A stretch of DNA of 64,000 bases from Flavobacteriaceae bacterium. Lineage in GTDB: Bacteria; Bacteroidota; Bacteroidia; Flavobacteriales; Flavobacteriaceae. The position numbers and the translations under genes were made by a program. The stretch spans positions 124,001 through 188,000 of the forward strand of contig JAHEET010000001.1 of assembly GCA_024640565.1 (NCBI GenBank). The letters are read 5' to 3'. The notes under the pieces were generated by a model. It saw only the letters and a program-made list of their open reading frames with translations. It did not search any database and was not told the origin of the DNA. Positions 30,035 to 38,323 of the stretch are shown piece after piece. Each line of letters begins with the position of its first letter. The stretch's first letter is position 1.

Positions 30035-30062
30035 TTTGGTCAACCAATTTAACATATATTTG
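30035..30062 (+). promoter_or_regulatory. candidate promoter for a small RNA between dnaJ and rnpB
   Basis: TTTG at 30035-30038 and TATATTTG at 30055-30062, an exact TAnnTTTG -7 box. The 16-nt spacer is shorter than the usual 19-21. The predicted start near 30067-30069 falls at the base of a hairpin. Confidence 0.45.
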
Positions 30063-30066
30063 TGAT

Positions 30067-30139
30067 GTAGCTGAGTATTCAGTTACACTTTTTCTTTTTC
30101 ATAGCAATTTTTCCCACTCATTTATGAGTGGGTTTTTTT
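30067..30139 (+). ncRNA. candidate small RNA of about 70 nt, unknown function
   Basis: Stem GTAGCTGA/TCAGTTAC (30067-30074 with 30079-30086, one G-U) sits at the predicted 5' end. A U-rich single-stranded stretch (ACTTTTTCTTTTTC...) follows, and then the terminator hairpin CCCACTCA/TGAGTGGG with a T7 tract. The order promoter, 5' hairpin, unpaired linker, terminator is what a stand-alone sRNA looks like. The alternative is that these are simply tandem hairpins ending dnaJ transcripts. Confidence 0.4.
30113..30139 (+). terminator. strong rho-independent terminator upstream of rnpB
   Basis: Perfect 8-bp stem CCCACTCA/TGAGTGGG (30113-30120 with 30125-30132), loop TTTA, T tract 30133-30139. It isolates rnpB from grpE-dnaJ and ends the candidate small RNA. 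Confidence 0.92.
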
Positions 30140-30156
30140 ATAAATAAATTTGTACA

Positions 30157-30164
30157 TATATTTA
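30157..30164 (+). promoter_or_regulatory. rnpB: -7 box of the rnpB promoter
   Basis: TATATTTA, one mismatch to TAnnTTTG, placed 8 nt before the first paired base of RNase P RNA (30172). No TTG-type -33 element is evident at 19-21 nt upstream, where the T tract of the preceding terminator lies. Confidence 0.5.
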
Positions 30165-30171
30165 CACTACG

Positions 30172-30475
30172 AATAGCAGATCTATCTTATCGCCATGCTT
30201 AAGGCGTGGAGGAAAGTCCGGACATCAAAGAGTAGCATAGCGGATAACGTCCGTCCAGCGTAAGTTGAGGACCAGTGCAACAGAAAGCAAGTACAGTTCG
30301 GCTGTAGTGAAACCCGGTAAACTCTATGCGATGCAATGCCATGTAAATTAGAGCTTGAGAGCTACTCGCTCGATTCTAAAGGGTAGGCAGATAGATTCTA
30401 AAAGTAATTTTAGAGCTAGATAAATGATAAGAGCCTTTTTTTAAGGTACAGGATTCGGCTTATTGATCTGCTATT
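30172..30475 (+). ncRNA. rnpB: RNase P RNA (class A)
   Basis: Catalytic RNA of RNase P. The P1 stem is an 11-bp perfect pairing, AATAGCAGATC (30172-30182) with GATCTGCTATT (30465-30475). Conserved core sequences are GAGGAAAGTCCGGAC near the 5' end, ACAGAAAGCAAG and AAACCCGGTAAACTC in the middle, and the closing AGGATTCGGCTTA. The length of about 300 nt is somewhat short, compatible with the compact Bacteroidota form. A short T run follows the 3' end. Confidence 0.96.
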
Positions 30476-30716
30476 TTTAATATTATTTCTTTACCATATT
30501 CCTAAAAAAAATATTTAAAAAGTTGTTTTTATTCATTTATTTTCAATAAAAATAGAAATAACTTTTATTTATTTATTAATTAAAGCAATCTATTAATTAT
30601 TTTTTAAAATACCCATAAAAATAGTAGATTTGCGATACTAATTTTCTAGATAATAAACAGATAAAACTTTTTAGACTCTTTGCATCTAATGGGTTTATAA
30701 TATTAAAATATTTCAG
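30476..30716. other. AT-rich intergenic region before acnB with promoter
   Basis: Very AT-rich gap. It contains an imperfect inverted repeat (AAAAGTT and TTTTTATT at 30518-30533 against AATAAAAA and AACTTTT at 30545-30566), which I read as compositional. A perfect -7 box TAGATTTG lies at 30625-30632 and predicts an acnB start site near 30639 with a 78-nt leader; no clear -33 element is present. Confidence 0.5.
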
Positions 30717-33494
30717 ATGAATACTTATAAAGATTACCTTCAGCAAATAGAAGATAGAAAAAAGCAAGGACTGAGTCCACAGCCAATAGATGGTGCTGAA
30801 TTGCTTAGCGAAATCATTGCACAAATCAAAGATTTGGACAACGAGCATAGAGATGATTCTCTCAATTTCTTTATCTATAATGTTTTGCCTGGTACAACCA
30901 GTGCCGCTGTGGTTAAAGCGAAGTTTTTAAAGGAGATCATTCTTCGTGAAACAACTTTAAAAGAAATTACGCCTACTGCTGCTTTTGAACAACTGGCACA
31001 TATGAAAGGGGGACCTTCAATTAATGTTTTATTGGATATCGCCTTAGGAGATACTTTGGACATTGCAGCGCAAGCCGCTGAAGTACTTAAAACCCAAGTG
31101 TTCCTTTACGAGGCAGACATGGAACGCATTGAAGCTGCATACAACAAAGGGAATGCAATTGCGAAAGCACTTCTTGAAAGTTATGCAGAAGCAGAGTTTT
31201 TTACAAAATTACCAGAGGTAGAAGAAAAAATAGAAGTCGTAACCTTCATAGTTGGTGTAGGGGATATTTCTACCGATTTACTCTCTCCTGGAGGTGATGC
31301 GCACTCTCGATCAGATCGTGAATTGCATGGTCAATGTATGTTTGAGCATAACAAGGAACAACAAAATGCATTGTTAGCATTGCAAAAACAACATCCGGAT
31401 AAGCGGGTAATGCTAATTGCAGAAAAAGGAACCATGGGAGTAGGATCCTCGAGAATGTCTGGTGTTAATAATGTGGCATTATGGACAGGTATCAAAGCAA
31501 GTCCCTATGTACCTTTTATCAACATTGCTCCAATTATAGCAGGAACAAATGGTATTTCACCTATTTTCTTGACAACAGTTGGGGTAACCGGTGGGATTGG
31601 TGTTGATCTTAAAAACTGGGTAAAACAGAAAGATGAAAATGGAAAAACGATTCGTGATGCGGAAGGCAATCCTATTTTGAAGGAAGCGTATTCTGTGGCA
31701 ACAGGAACCGTACTTACCATTAATACAAAAGAGAAGAAATTATACAATGGCGATCAGGAATTAATTGATATTTCTGCGTCATTAACGCCACAAAAAATGG
31801 AATTTATCAAAGCGGGAGGCTCCTATGCAATCGTATTTGGTAAAAAATTACAAACATTCGCATCAAAAGTTTTAAATACAAACGTAACTCCAGTGTTTGC
31901 AACATCAAAAGAGATTTCTCATGAGGGGCAAGGACTAACAGCAGTTGAAAAAATATTCAATAAGAATGCTGTAGGAACAACACCGGGCAAAGTATTGCAT
32001 GCTGGATCGGATGTACGTGTAGAAGTAAACATTGTGGGCTCTCAAGATACTACCGGACTAATGACTTCTCAAGAATTAGAGATGATGGCGGCAACCATAA
32101 TTTCTCCAATTTTAGATGGAGCCTATCAATCTGGTTGTCATACTGCTTCGGTATGGGACAACAAGTCGAAGGCAAACATTCCAAGACTAATGAAGTTTAT
32201 GAATGACTTTGGATTGATAACTGCTCGCGATCCTGAACACAAGTACCAACCTATGACAGATGTTATTCATAAAGTATTGAATGATTTAACTGTAGACGAT
32301 TGGGCCATTATTATTGGTGGAGATTCACATACGCGAATGTCTAAAGGTGTTGCCTTTGGAGCAGATTCAGGAACCGTTGCCCTAGCACTTGCTACGGGAG
32401 AGGCTTCCATGCCCATTCCAGAATCCGTTAAAGTAACCTTTAAAGGTGAAATGAAACCTTATATGGATTTTCGTGATGTAGTGCATGCGACACAATCTCA
32501 AATGCTTACACAGTTTGGTGGCGACAATGTATTCCAAGGTAAAATTATTGAAGTACACATTGGAACACTTACTGCCGATCAAGCCTTTACATTTACAGAT
32601 TGGACAGCAGAAATGAAAGCGAAAGCTTCCATTTGTATTTCTGAAGATAATACCCTAATAGAATCTTTAGAGATTGCAAAAGCGAGAATTCAGATCATGA
32701 TCGAAAAAGGGATGGACAATGATCTTCAAGTTTTGAAAGGATTAATTGCCATTGCAGATAAGCGAATCTCAGAAATTAAATCAGGAGACAAACCAGCCTT
32801 AACGCCAGATGCAAATGCAAAGTATGCTGCAGAAGTAGTGATTGATTTAGATATTATTTCAGAACCAATGATTGCAGATCCAGACGTAAATAACGACGAT
32901 GTTTCAAAGCGCTATACACACGATACCATTAGACCGCTTTCTTTCTATGGAGGAACCAAAAAGGTGGATCTTGGTTTTGTGGGTTCTTGTATGGTTCATA
33001 AAGGCGATATGAAAATATTAGCACAAATGCTCAAGAACATTGATGAACAAAAAGGTGGAGTAGTTTTTGAAGCTCCTTTAGTGGTAGCTCCTCCTACCTA
33101 TAATATTGTAGATGAACTAAAAGCAGAAGGAGATTGGGATATCTTGAAGAAATATTCAGGTTTTGAATTTGATGACAATGCACCAAAAGCCGTTGCTCGT
33201 ACTGGATATGAAAACATGTTATATTTAGAACGTCCTGGTTGTAATTTATGTATGGGGAACCAAGAAAAAGCAGCTCCTGGTGATACAGTCATGGCAACAT
33301 CTACACGTTTATTCCAAGGAAGAGTTGTAAAAGATTCTGAAGAGAAAAAAGGAGAATCCTTACTTTCTTCCACACCAGTAGTAGTATTGTCTACTATACT
33401 TGGGAGAACCCCAACTATAGAAGAATATGTAGCTGCAGTAAAAGGGATCAATCTAACGAAGTTTAAGCCTTCGCACAAACTTCTTGTAAATTAA
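30717..33494 (+). CDS. acnB: aconitate hydratase B (bifunctional aconitase/2-methylisocitrate dehydratase)
   Basis: [4Fe-4S] TCA-cycle enzyme that isomerises citrate and isocitrate. The 925-residue length and domain order (N-terminal HEAT-like domain, then swivel, then catalytic domains) are those of AcnB, not AcnA. Cluster ligands are visible as GSCMVHKGD and the pair in GCNLCMGN. The N-terminus NTYKDYLQQIEDRKKQGL matches the family. It is monocistronic, ending at a strong terminator (33524-33550). Confidence 0.96.
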   Translation: MNTYKDYLQQIEDRKKQGLSPQPIDGAELLSEIIAQIKDLDNEHRDDSLNFFIYNVLPGTTSAAVVKAKFLKEIILRETTLKEITPTAAFEQLAHMKGGPSINVLLDIALGDTLDIAAQAAEVLKTQVFLYEADMERIEAAYNKGNAIAKALLESYAEAEFFTKLPEVEEKIEVVTFIVGVGDISTDLLSPGGDAHSRSDRELHGQCMFEHNKEQQNALLALQKQHPDKRVMLIAEKGTMGVGSSRMSGVNNVALWTGIKASPYVPFINIAPIIAGTNGISPIFLTTVGVTGGIGVDLKNWVKQKDENGKTIRDAEGNPILKEAYSVATGTVLTINTKEKKLYNGDQELIDISASLTPQKMEFIKAGGSYAIVFGKKLQTFASKVLNTNVTPVFATSKEISHEGQGLTAVEKIFNKNAVGTTPGKVLHAGSDVRVEVNIVGSQDTTGLMTSQELEMMAATIISPILDGAYQSGCHTASVWDNKSKANIPRLMKFMNDFGLITARDPEHKYQPMTDVIHKVLNDLTVDDWAIIIGGDSHTRMSKGVAFGADSGTVALALATGEASMPIPESVKVTFKGEMKPYMDFRDVVHATQSQMLTQFGGDNVFQGKIIEVHIGTLTADQAFTFTDWTAEMKAKASICISEDNTLIESLEIAKARIQIMIEKGMDNDLQVLKGLIAIADKRISEIKSGDKPALTPDANAKYAAEVVIDLDIISEPMIADPDVNNDDVSKRYTHDTIRPLSFYGGTKKVDLGFVGSCMVHKGDMKILAQMLKNIDEQKGGVVFEAPLVVAPPTYNIVDELKAEGDWDILKKYSGFEFDDNAPKAVARTGYENMLYLERPGCNLCMGNQEKAAPGDTVMATSTRLFQGRVVKDSEEKKGESLLSSTPVVVLSTILGRTPTIEEYVAAVKGINLTKFKPSHKLLVN

Positions 33495-33523
33495 ATAAAA
33501 CCCTTATTTAAACGTATAGAAAG

Positions 33524-33550
33524 CTTGAATCTCTCGATTCAAGTTTTTTT
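33524..33550 (+). terminator. rho-independent terminator after acnB
   Basis: Perfect stem CTTGAATC/GATTCAAG (33524-33531 with 33536-33543), loop TCTC, T tract 33544-33550. Confidence 0.93.
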
Positions 33551-33625
33551 CTTTAGAATTAGTATATTCAAAAAATAATTCGGGCTGTATCTATTAGAGT
33601 TGCCAATGGATCGTAATTGCAAGGT

Positions 33626-34813
33626 TTATGACTGCGTCGTTACTTCATCAATAACATTTTTTAACAGTGTACAGGCCTCAATAATTTCCGTATCAGAAAT
33701 CGTTAGGGGAGGTGTCATCCGGATGGCACACTTTTCAAAAAGGAGAAAGAAAAGAATCAATCCTTTTTCCAAACAAGCTAATATAATTTTTGCTGCCAAT
33801 TCTGGGGTGTCAACAATAGCAGCTAACATCAATCCTTTTCCTCTAATTTCTTTGATCGCAGGATGTTGAAGATGATGTCTTATAAGTTTTTCTTTCTGAA
33901 TTGTATCTGATATCAAAGTACCAGCCACTATTTCTTTGACTGTTGCAAGACCTGCAGCTGCAATCACAGGATGGCCTCCAAAAGTAGTAATATGTCCCAA
34001 TTTGGGTGCGGTTTGTAGTAAACGCATCATTTTAGTAGGCGCAATAAATGCACCAATGGGCATTCCACCTCCTAAGCCTTTACCTGTAATTACAATATCT
34101 GGGGTTACTTGATAGTTTTCAAAACCCCAAAATTTTCCAGTTCTACCAATTCCAGTTTGTATTTCGTCTAGAATTAACAAGGCACAAACGGCATCACATC
34201 GCTCTTTTACTTTTTTAAGAAAATCATTTGTAGGACAAATAAATCCTGCCCCTCCTTGGATGGTTTCTAAAATAACAGCGGCAGTTTTATGAGTAATTTT
34301 TTCTAAATCTGCTTCATTGTTATACGCAATAAATCGAGTCCCAGGTACCAATGGTCGGAATGCTCTATTTTGTTCTTCTGCACCAGAAACACTCATTGCG
34401 CCCTGTGTATTTCCGTGATAGGAATTCGTAGCCGAAATAATTTCTGATCTTTTGGTAAGCCTTTTAGCAAGTTTTAGAGCGCCTTCAGCAGCTTCTGTTC
34501 CTGAGTTGGTAAGATAGACGGACATTTCACGATCTGGAAATGTTTGAGCAAGTATCTTGCACAAAGCAACAGGTGCTTCTTGTACAAACTCCCCGTATAC
34601 CATTACATGTGCGTGCTTGTCTAATTGATTTTTAATTGCTTGAGATACTTTGGGATGATTGTGTCCTAGGCTGTTTGCTGAAACCCCTGCAACAAAGTCT
34701 AAATGTTTTTTTCCTTTGGTATCATAAATATAAGAACCTTTTGCATGCGAAATTTCAATGGCAAGTGGGTGTGGAGATGTTTGTGCTTGGTATGTAAAGA
34801 AATCATTTTTCAT
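33626..34813 (-). CDS. class III PLP aminotransferase (acetylornithine/ornithine aminotransferase-like)
   Basis: A 395-residue fold-type I aminotransferase of the AGAT/ornithine group. Motifs are HKLDFVAGVSANSLGHNHP-like (HLDFVAGVSANSLGHNHP), NSGTEAAEGALKLAK, NSYHGNTQGAMSVSG, LDEIQTGIGRTGKFWGFE and the PLP lysine in ITGKGLGGGMPIGAF. The exact amino donor is unresolved. Its start codon overlaps the stop of the OstA-like gene by 4 bp (ATGA-type), so the two are translationally coupled although functionally unrelated as far as can be seen. Confidence 0.88.
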   Translation of the reverse strand: MKNDFFTYQAQTSPHPLAIEISHAKGSYIYDTKGKKHLDFVAGVSANSLGHNHPKVSQAIKNQLDKHAHVMVYGEFVQEAPVALCKILAQTFPDREMSVYLTNSGTEAAEGALKLAKRLTKRSEIISATNSYHGNTQGAMSVSGAEEQNRAFRPLVPGTRFIAYNNEADLEKITHKTAAVILETIQGGAGFICPTNDFLKKVKERCDAVCALLILDEIQTGIGRTGKFWGFENYQVTPDIVITGKGLGGGMPIGAFIAPTKMMRLLQTAPKLGHITTFGGHPVIAAAGLATVKEIVAGTLISDTIQKEKLIRHHLQHPAIKEIRGKGLMLAAIVDTPELAAKIILACLEKGLILFFLLFEKCAIRMTPPLTISDTEIIEACTLLKNVIDEVTTQS

Positions 34814-36435
34814 TCCTGTTTCTCAATACTTATGGGTCCTTTCAGTTCTTTGGTTGTTTTTAATTTTGGAGAAGTCATAGGGCTTATAGGCCCCAATTTC
34901 TTGGTAGCTTTCTTTGTTTTTTTGTTTTCCCCATCTTTGATAAAAATATCTGTCATTTTTTTGGGTTGTTCATCTTCACGCCAAATAAAACCCTTTAATT
35001 CTTTTACATGATCGGGAAGTTTTGAAGGAGGGTAGGTTTTTCCTTCTGTCGCCTTCAAGTATTTGATGGTTTCAATTTCACCGTTAAAGAGGGTGAATTC
35101 AATATTACTTGAAATTTCTTTTGAGATGGATTCTAAAACGCCCAATTCGTTTCTGTTGTAATATACCGATTCTGCATTTCCTTTAACCAATAGGGTTCGA
35201 ATACGGTTGTCTTTAAATTTACCGAAAATATTTCTTCCTTTAATCTGGTTAAAATCTGCAACTGATAAAGAATCTTTGGAATTGATGAAGGCGTTGTTTA
35301 GTACTTTTATGGAATCTAATTTCTCAGTTTCAATATTGGTAATTAAATGAATTGTATCTCCAGTAATTTGATTCTGATCTGCCCATAAAATAGGGTTTTT
35401 AAACATTCGGCTGAGTCCTGTCGCTTGATTTGTGTGAATAGAATCACATTTGCCCTGTAGGTCCGACTTAAAAATTTTTACATTATTAAAAGTACGAATA
35501 ATGCGTTCTTCAGGCTTGCCGGTAACCAACAAAGTATCTCCATGAACAAACATTGAATCCTTATCTATAATTGTAATAGCAACGGCTTTGTCTACAATAA
35601 ATAAAGAATCTTTGCGTTCAAATAATTCAGCATAATTGCCTTTGGTTAAAAAATTCTCTACAGTATCTTTTACAATAATATTATGGGTTGCAGAAGCAAA
35701 GCCACGGTTTTTATCATAGTACAAGCTATCTCCTTCAACGGTCCTTTCCTTTAAAAATAGTTTTGCATTTTTTACAAAATGAGAAATGTCTGTTTTTGTA
35801 TTGTAAAAACCTCGTTCACTATAAATTTTGTTTTTGTTGGTTGAATTGGTAATTGTAGTTGGTCCATAAAAGTAGCTGAGCCCCGAATTTGTATAATAAT
35901 CCAAATGCGTTGAAACTAAATTGTGTTCTGGATTGATGACATTTACACGAGTTGTAGCTGTAAACTTTTTATCGTTTAAATAATAATTTCCGTTTTTACT
36001 TTTTAAGGTATTGGTTGCATCCTTAATAGTTGCATAACTTCGATAATATAATTTTTGTTGAATGCGGTCAAATTGAAGTGTGTCCGATGTTAGGACCATT
36101 GTTGGGTCTTTTAAGACCACATTCCCCCAGGACAGCACTTGTTTCGAATTTCCATCATAATCTGCATAATCACTGGTTTGTGTAATGGTGTCTCCTTGTT
36201 TTAGGTAGACATTACCAATGGCTTTGAAAAAGTTTTTCTCTTTGTAGTATAAGGCTTGCTGACAGGTTAAAACGGCACCTTCATGAAGCATTCGAACGTC
36301 CCCAATTAATCGTGTTGCGCCCGGATATTTTTTTTCGTCGGTATCTTGAAGTTTTGCACTATACCGTATTTTTTTGCTCTGCGCATTTGCTGATAGCGCG
36401 AAGAGGGTTAGACATAAAAAAAATATTCTTTTCAA
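34810..36435 (-). CDS. OstA-like (LptA/LptD N-domain family) LPS-transport protein
   Basis: A 541-residue secreted protein. I prefer TTG 36435 as start because it directly gives a signal peptide (MKRIFFLCLTLFALSANAQ, cleavage after NA); TTG 36477 would prepend 14 residues. The mature part is built of beta-jellyroll OstA repeats, with recurrent ARxxGDVRML, AIGNVYLKQGDTITQTSD, SWGNVVLKDPTMVLTSDTLQFDR and GNYAELFERKDS patterns. By family it should form part of the periplasmic LPS bridge. The C-terminal tail (about 475-541) is Lys/Pro-rich. Confidence 0.85.
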   Translation of the reverse strand: MKRIFFLCLTLFALSANAQSKKIRYSAKLQDTDEKKYPGATRLIGDVRMLHEGAVLTCQQALYYKEKNFFKAIGNVYLKQGDTITQTSDYADYDGNSKQVLSWGNVVLKDPTMVLTSDTLQFDRIQQKLYYRSYATIKDATNTLKSKNGNYYLNDKKFTATTRVNVINPEHNLVSTHLDYYTNSGLSYFYGPTTITNSTNKNKIYSERGFYNTKTDISHFVKNAKLFLKERTVEGDSLYYDKNRGFASATHNIIVKDTVENFLTKGNYAELFERKDSLFIVDKAVAITIIDKDSMFVHGDTLLVTGKPEERIIRTFNNVKIFKSDLQGKCDSIHTNQATGLSRMFKNPILWADQNQITGDTIHLITNIETEKLDSIKVLNNAFINSKDSLSVADFNQIKGRNIFGKFKDNRIRTLLVKGNAESVYYNRNELGVLESISKEISSNIEFTLFNGEIETIKYLKATEGKTYPPSKLPDHVKELKGFIWREDEQPKKMTDIFIKDGENKKTKKATKKLGPISPMTSPKLKTTKELKGPISIEKQE

Positions 36436-36499
36436 AACGTTTGGTTTTAGGTAAAAGTAATGAAAAGAATATTTCAACGGTCTTAATATTTAGATAAAA

Positions 36500-37771
36500 C
36501 TATCTTATGATGGTTTGCTTTCTATCGGGTCCAACAGACACGATTTTAACTGGAACTCCAGTTTCTTTTTCAATAAACGCAACGTAATCTAGTAAATTTT
36601 GTGGCAATTGTTCTGCAGAAGTCATTTTTGTTAGATCTTCATCCCAGCCTTTAAATTCAGTATAATTTACAGAAACGTTTTCTGGCTCAATATTGTAAGG
36701 TAAATGTGTAATTTCCTTTCCTTTATAGGTGTACGAAGTACATACTTTTAGATTTTCGAAACCAGACAATACGTCGCCTTTCATCATCATTAGTTGTGTT
36801 ACACCATTTACATCTACAGCGTATTTTAGGGCTACTAAATCCAACCATCCACAACGTCTAGCTCTTCCTGTTGTTGCACCAAATTCATGTCCAATACGTG
36901 CCATTTCAGCACCATCTTGGTCAAATAATTCTGTTGGAAACGGTCCTGAACCCACTCTAGTCGTATAGGCTTTGAAAATTCCAAAGACTTCACCAATTCT
37001 ATTGGGTGCTACACCTAAACCAGTACATGCGCCAGCTGCGGTTGTATTTGAAGAGGTCACAAATGGATAGGTTCCAAAATCAATATCCAATAAGGAACCT
37101 TGAGCCCCTTCTGCTAAAATTGTTTTTTTGTCTTTGATGGCTTGGTTAAGAAATTCCTCACTATCTATAAACTGTAATGTTTTTAGCTTCTCAATTCCTT
37201 TATCAAATTCAGCTTCTAATTCATCTAAATCATATTCGATCTGGATATTGAAATAGTCCAACATTCCCAAATGTTTGGCTGTAAGTGCATGGTATTTGTC
37301 TTTCCAGTTCTCCATTTCTAAATCTCCAACTCGCATTCCATTTCTACCGGTTTTATCCATATATGTGGGACCAATTCCTTTGAGTGTAGAACCAATCTTG
37401 GCTTTTCCTTTGGAAGTTTCTGAAGCCGCATCTAATAAACGATGTGTTGGTAAGATCAAGTGCGCTTTTCTTGAAATTAATAATTTTGAAGTATAATCTA
37501 TTTTATGTGTGTCTAAGTTTTCCAGTTCTTTTTTGAAAATCACAGGATCGATGACCACACCATTCCCAACAACATTCAACGCCGTTTTGTGAAAAATACC
37601 AGAAGGTATTGTGTGCAAAACATGTTTTGTTCCGTCAAAAATTAATGTATGACCCGCATTAGGACCTCCTTGAAAACGTGCGATAATATCATAGTTGGTG
37701 GTTAAAACATCTACGATTTTACCTTTTCCTTCATCTCCCCATTGTAATCCGAGTAATAAATCTACTGCCAT
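36500..37771 (-). CDS. purA: adenylosuccinate synthetase
   Basis: GTP-dependent conversion of IMP and aspartate to adenylosuccinate. It has 423 residues. Motifs are GLQWGDEGKGKIVD (P-loop, catalytic Asp), GGPNAGHTL with catalytic His, AYTTRVGSGPFPTE and TTGRARRCGWLD (IMP/Asp binding). It lies downstream of the Fur-family gene on the same strand with a 39-bp gap, and upstream of the OstA-like gene. Confidence 0.96.
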   Translation of the reverse strand: MAVDLLLGLQWGDEGKGKIVDVLTTNYDIIARFQGGPNAGHTLIFDGTKHVLHTIPSGIFHKTALNVVGNGVVIDPVIFKKELENLDTHKIDYTSKLLISRKAHLILPTHRLLDAASETSKGKAKIGSTLKGIGPTYMDKTGRNGMRVGDLEMENWKDKYHALTAKHLGMLDYFNIQIEYDLDELEAEFDKGIEKLKTLQFIDSEEFLNQAIKDKKTILAEGAQGSLLDIDFGTYPFVTSSNTTAAGACTGLGVAPNRIGEVFGIFKAYTTRVGSGPFPTELFDQDGAEMARIGHEFGATTGRARRCGWLDLVALKYAVDVNGVTQLMMMKGDVLSGFENLKVCTSYTYKGKEITHLPYNIEPENVSVNYTEFKGWDEDLTKMTSAEQLPQNLLDYVAFIEKETGVPVKIVSVGPDRKQTIIR

Positions 37772-37810
37772 TTTGTTGTTTAATTTGTGTGATTGTTGTG
37801 TTGTTGTTTG

Positions 37811-38254
37811 TTATTTTTTCTTGGTTCCGTAAAAATATAGCGAGTGATTGTGAATGTCTACATTGAAAACTTCTTCAATTGTTTTCTTGATTACTTGGAT
37901 TCTTGGGTCGCAAAACTCTTTAACTTCTCCAGAATCTGTAAATATTAAGTGGTCGTGGTTTTTATCGAAATAACTTTTCTCATACCTCGCCATGGATTGC
38001 CCATCAAACTGATGTTTTCTTACCAGTCCACAATCTAAAAGTAAATCAATAGTATTGTATAGGGTGGCTCTACTTACTCGGTAGTTTTTATTTTTCATAT
38101 TGATGTATAAAGACTCAATATCAAAATGATCTTCTACAGCATAAATTTCTTGAAGAATTGCAAAACGTTCAGGAGTTTTTCTGTGCTTGTTGTCTTCCAA
38201 AAAAGAAGCAAACACTTTTCTTACTACCTCCTGATTATTTTCAGAATTACCCAT
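37811..38254 (-). CDS. Fur-family transcriptional regulator lacking the CxxC zinc site
   Basis: A 147-residue Fur superfamily protein. The winged-helix domain (about 1-90) contains [29 protein letters not shown] and [22 protein letters not shown]. The dimerisation domain begins [29 protein letters not shown]. The usual structural-zinc motif C-x-x-C (as in HLICLDCG) is absent: the first Cys is Phe and the second Ser here. The histidines HDH and the C-terminal HNHSLYFYG remain. Metal specificity (Fur, Zur or PerR) therefore cannot be assigned. It sits between purA and relA/spoT. Confidence 0.88.
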   Translation of the reverse strand: MGNSENNQEVVRKVFASFLEDNKHRKTPERFAILQEIYAVEDHFDIESLYINMKNKNYRVSRATLYNTIDLLLDCGLVRKHQFDGQSMARYEKSYFDKNHDHLIFTDSGEVKEFCDPRIQVIKKTIEEVFNVDIHNHSLYFYGTKKK

Positions 38255-38323
38255 TTGTTGTTTTTTTCAAAAACAAATTTAATCTAATTTATGAATAAAT
38301 GAATGGTTTTAAATAAATGATAT

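Noticed and set aside
30518..30566. Inverted repeat before acnB
   Set aside because: Made almost entirely of A and T in a very AT-rich gap; no promoter or terminator logic fits it.
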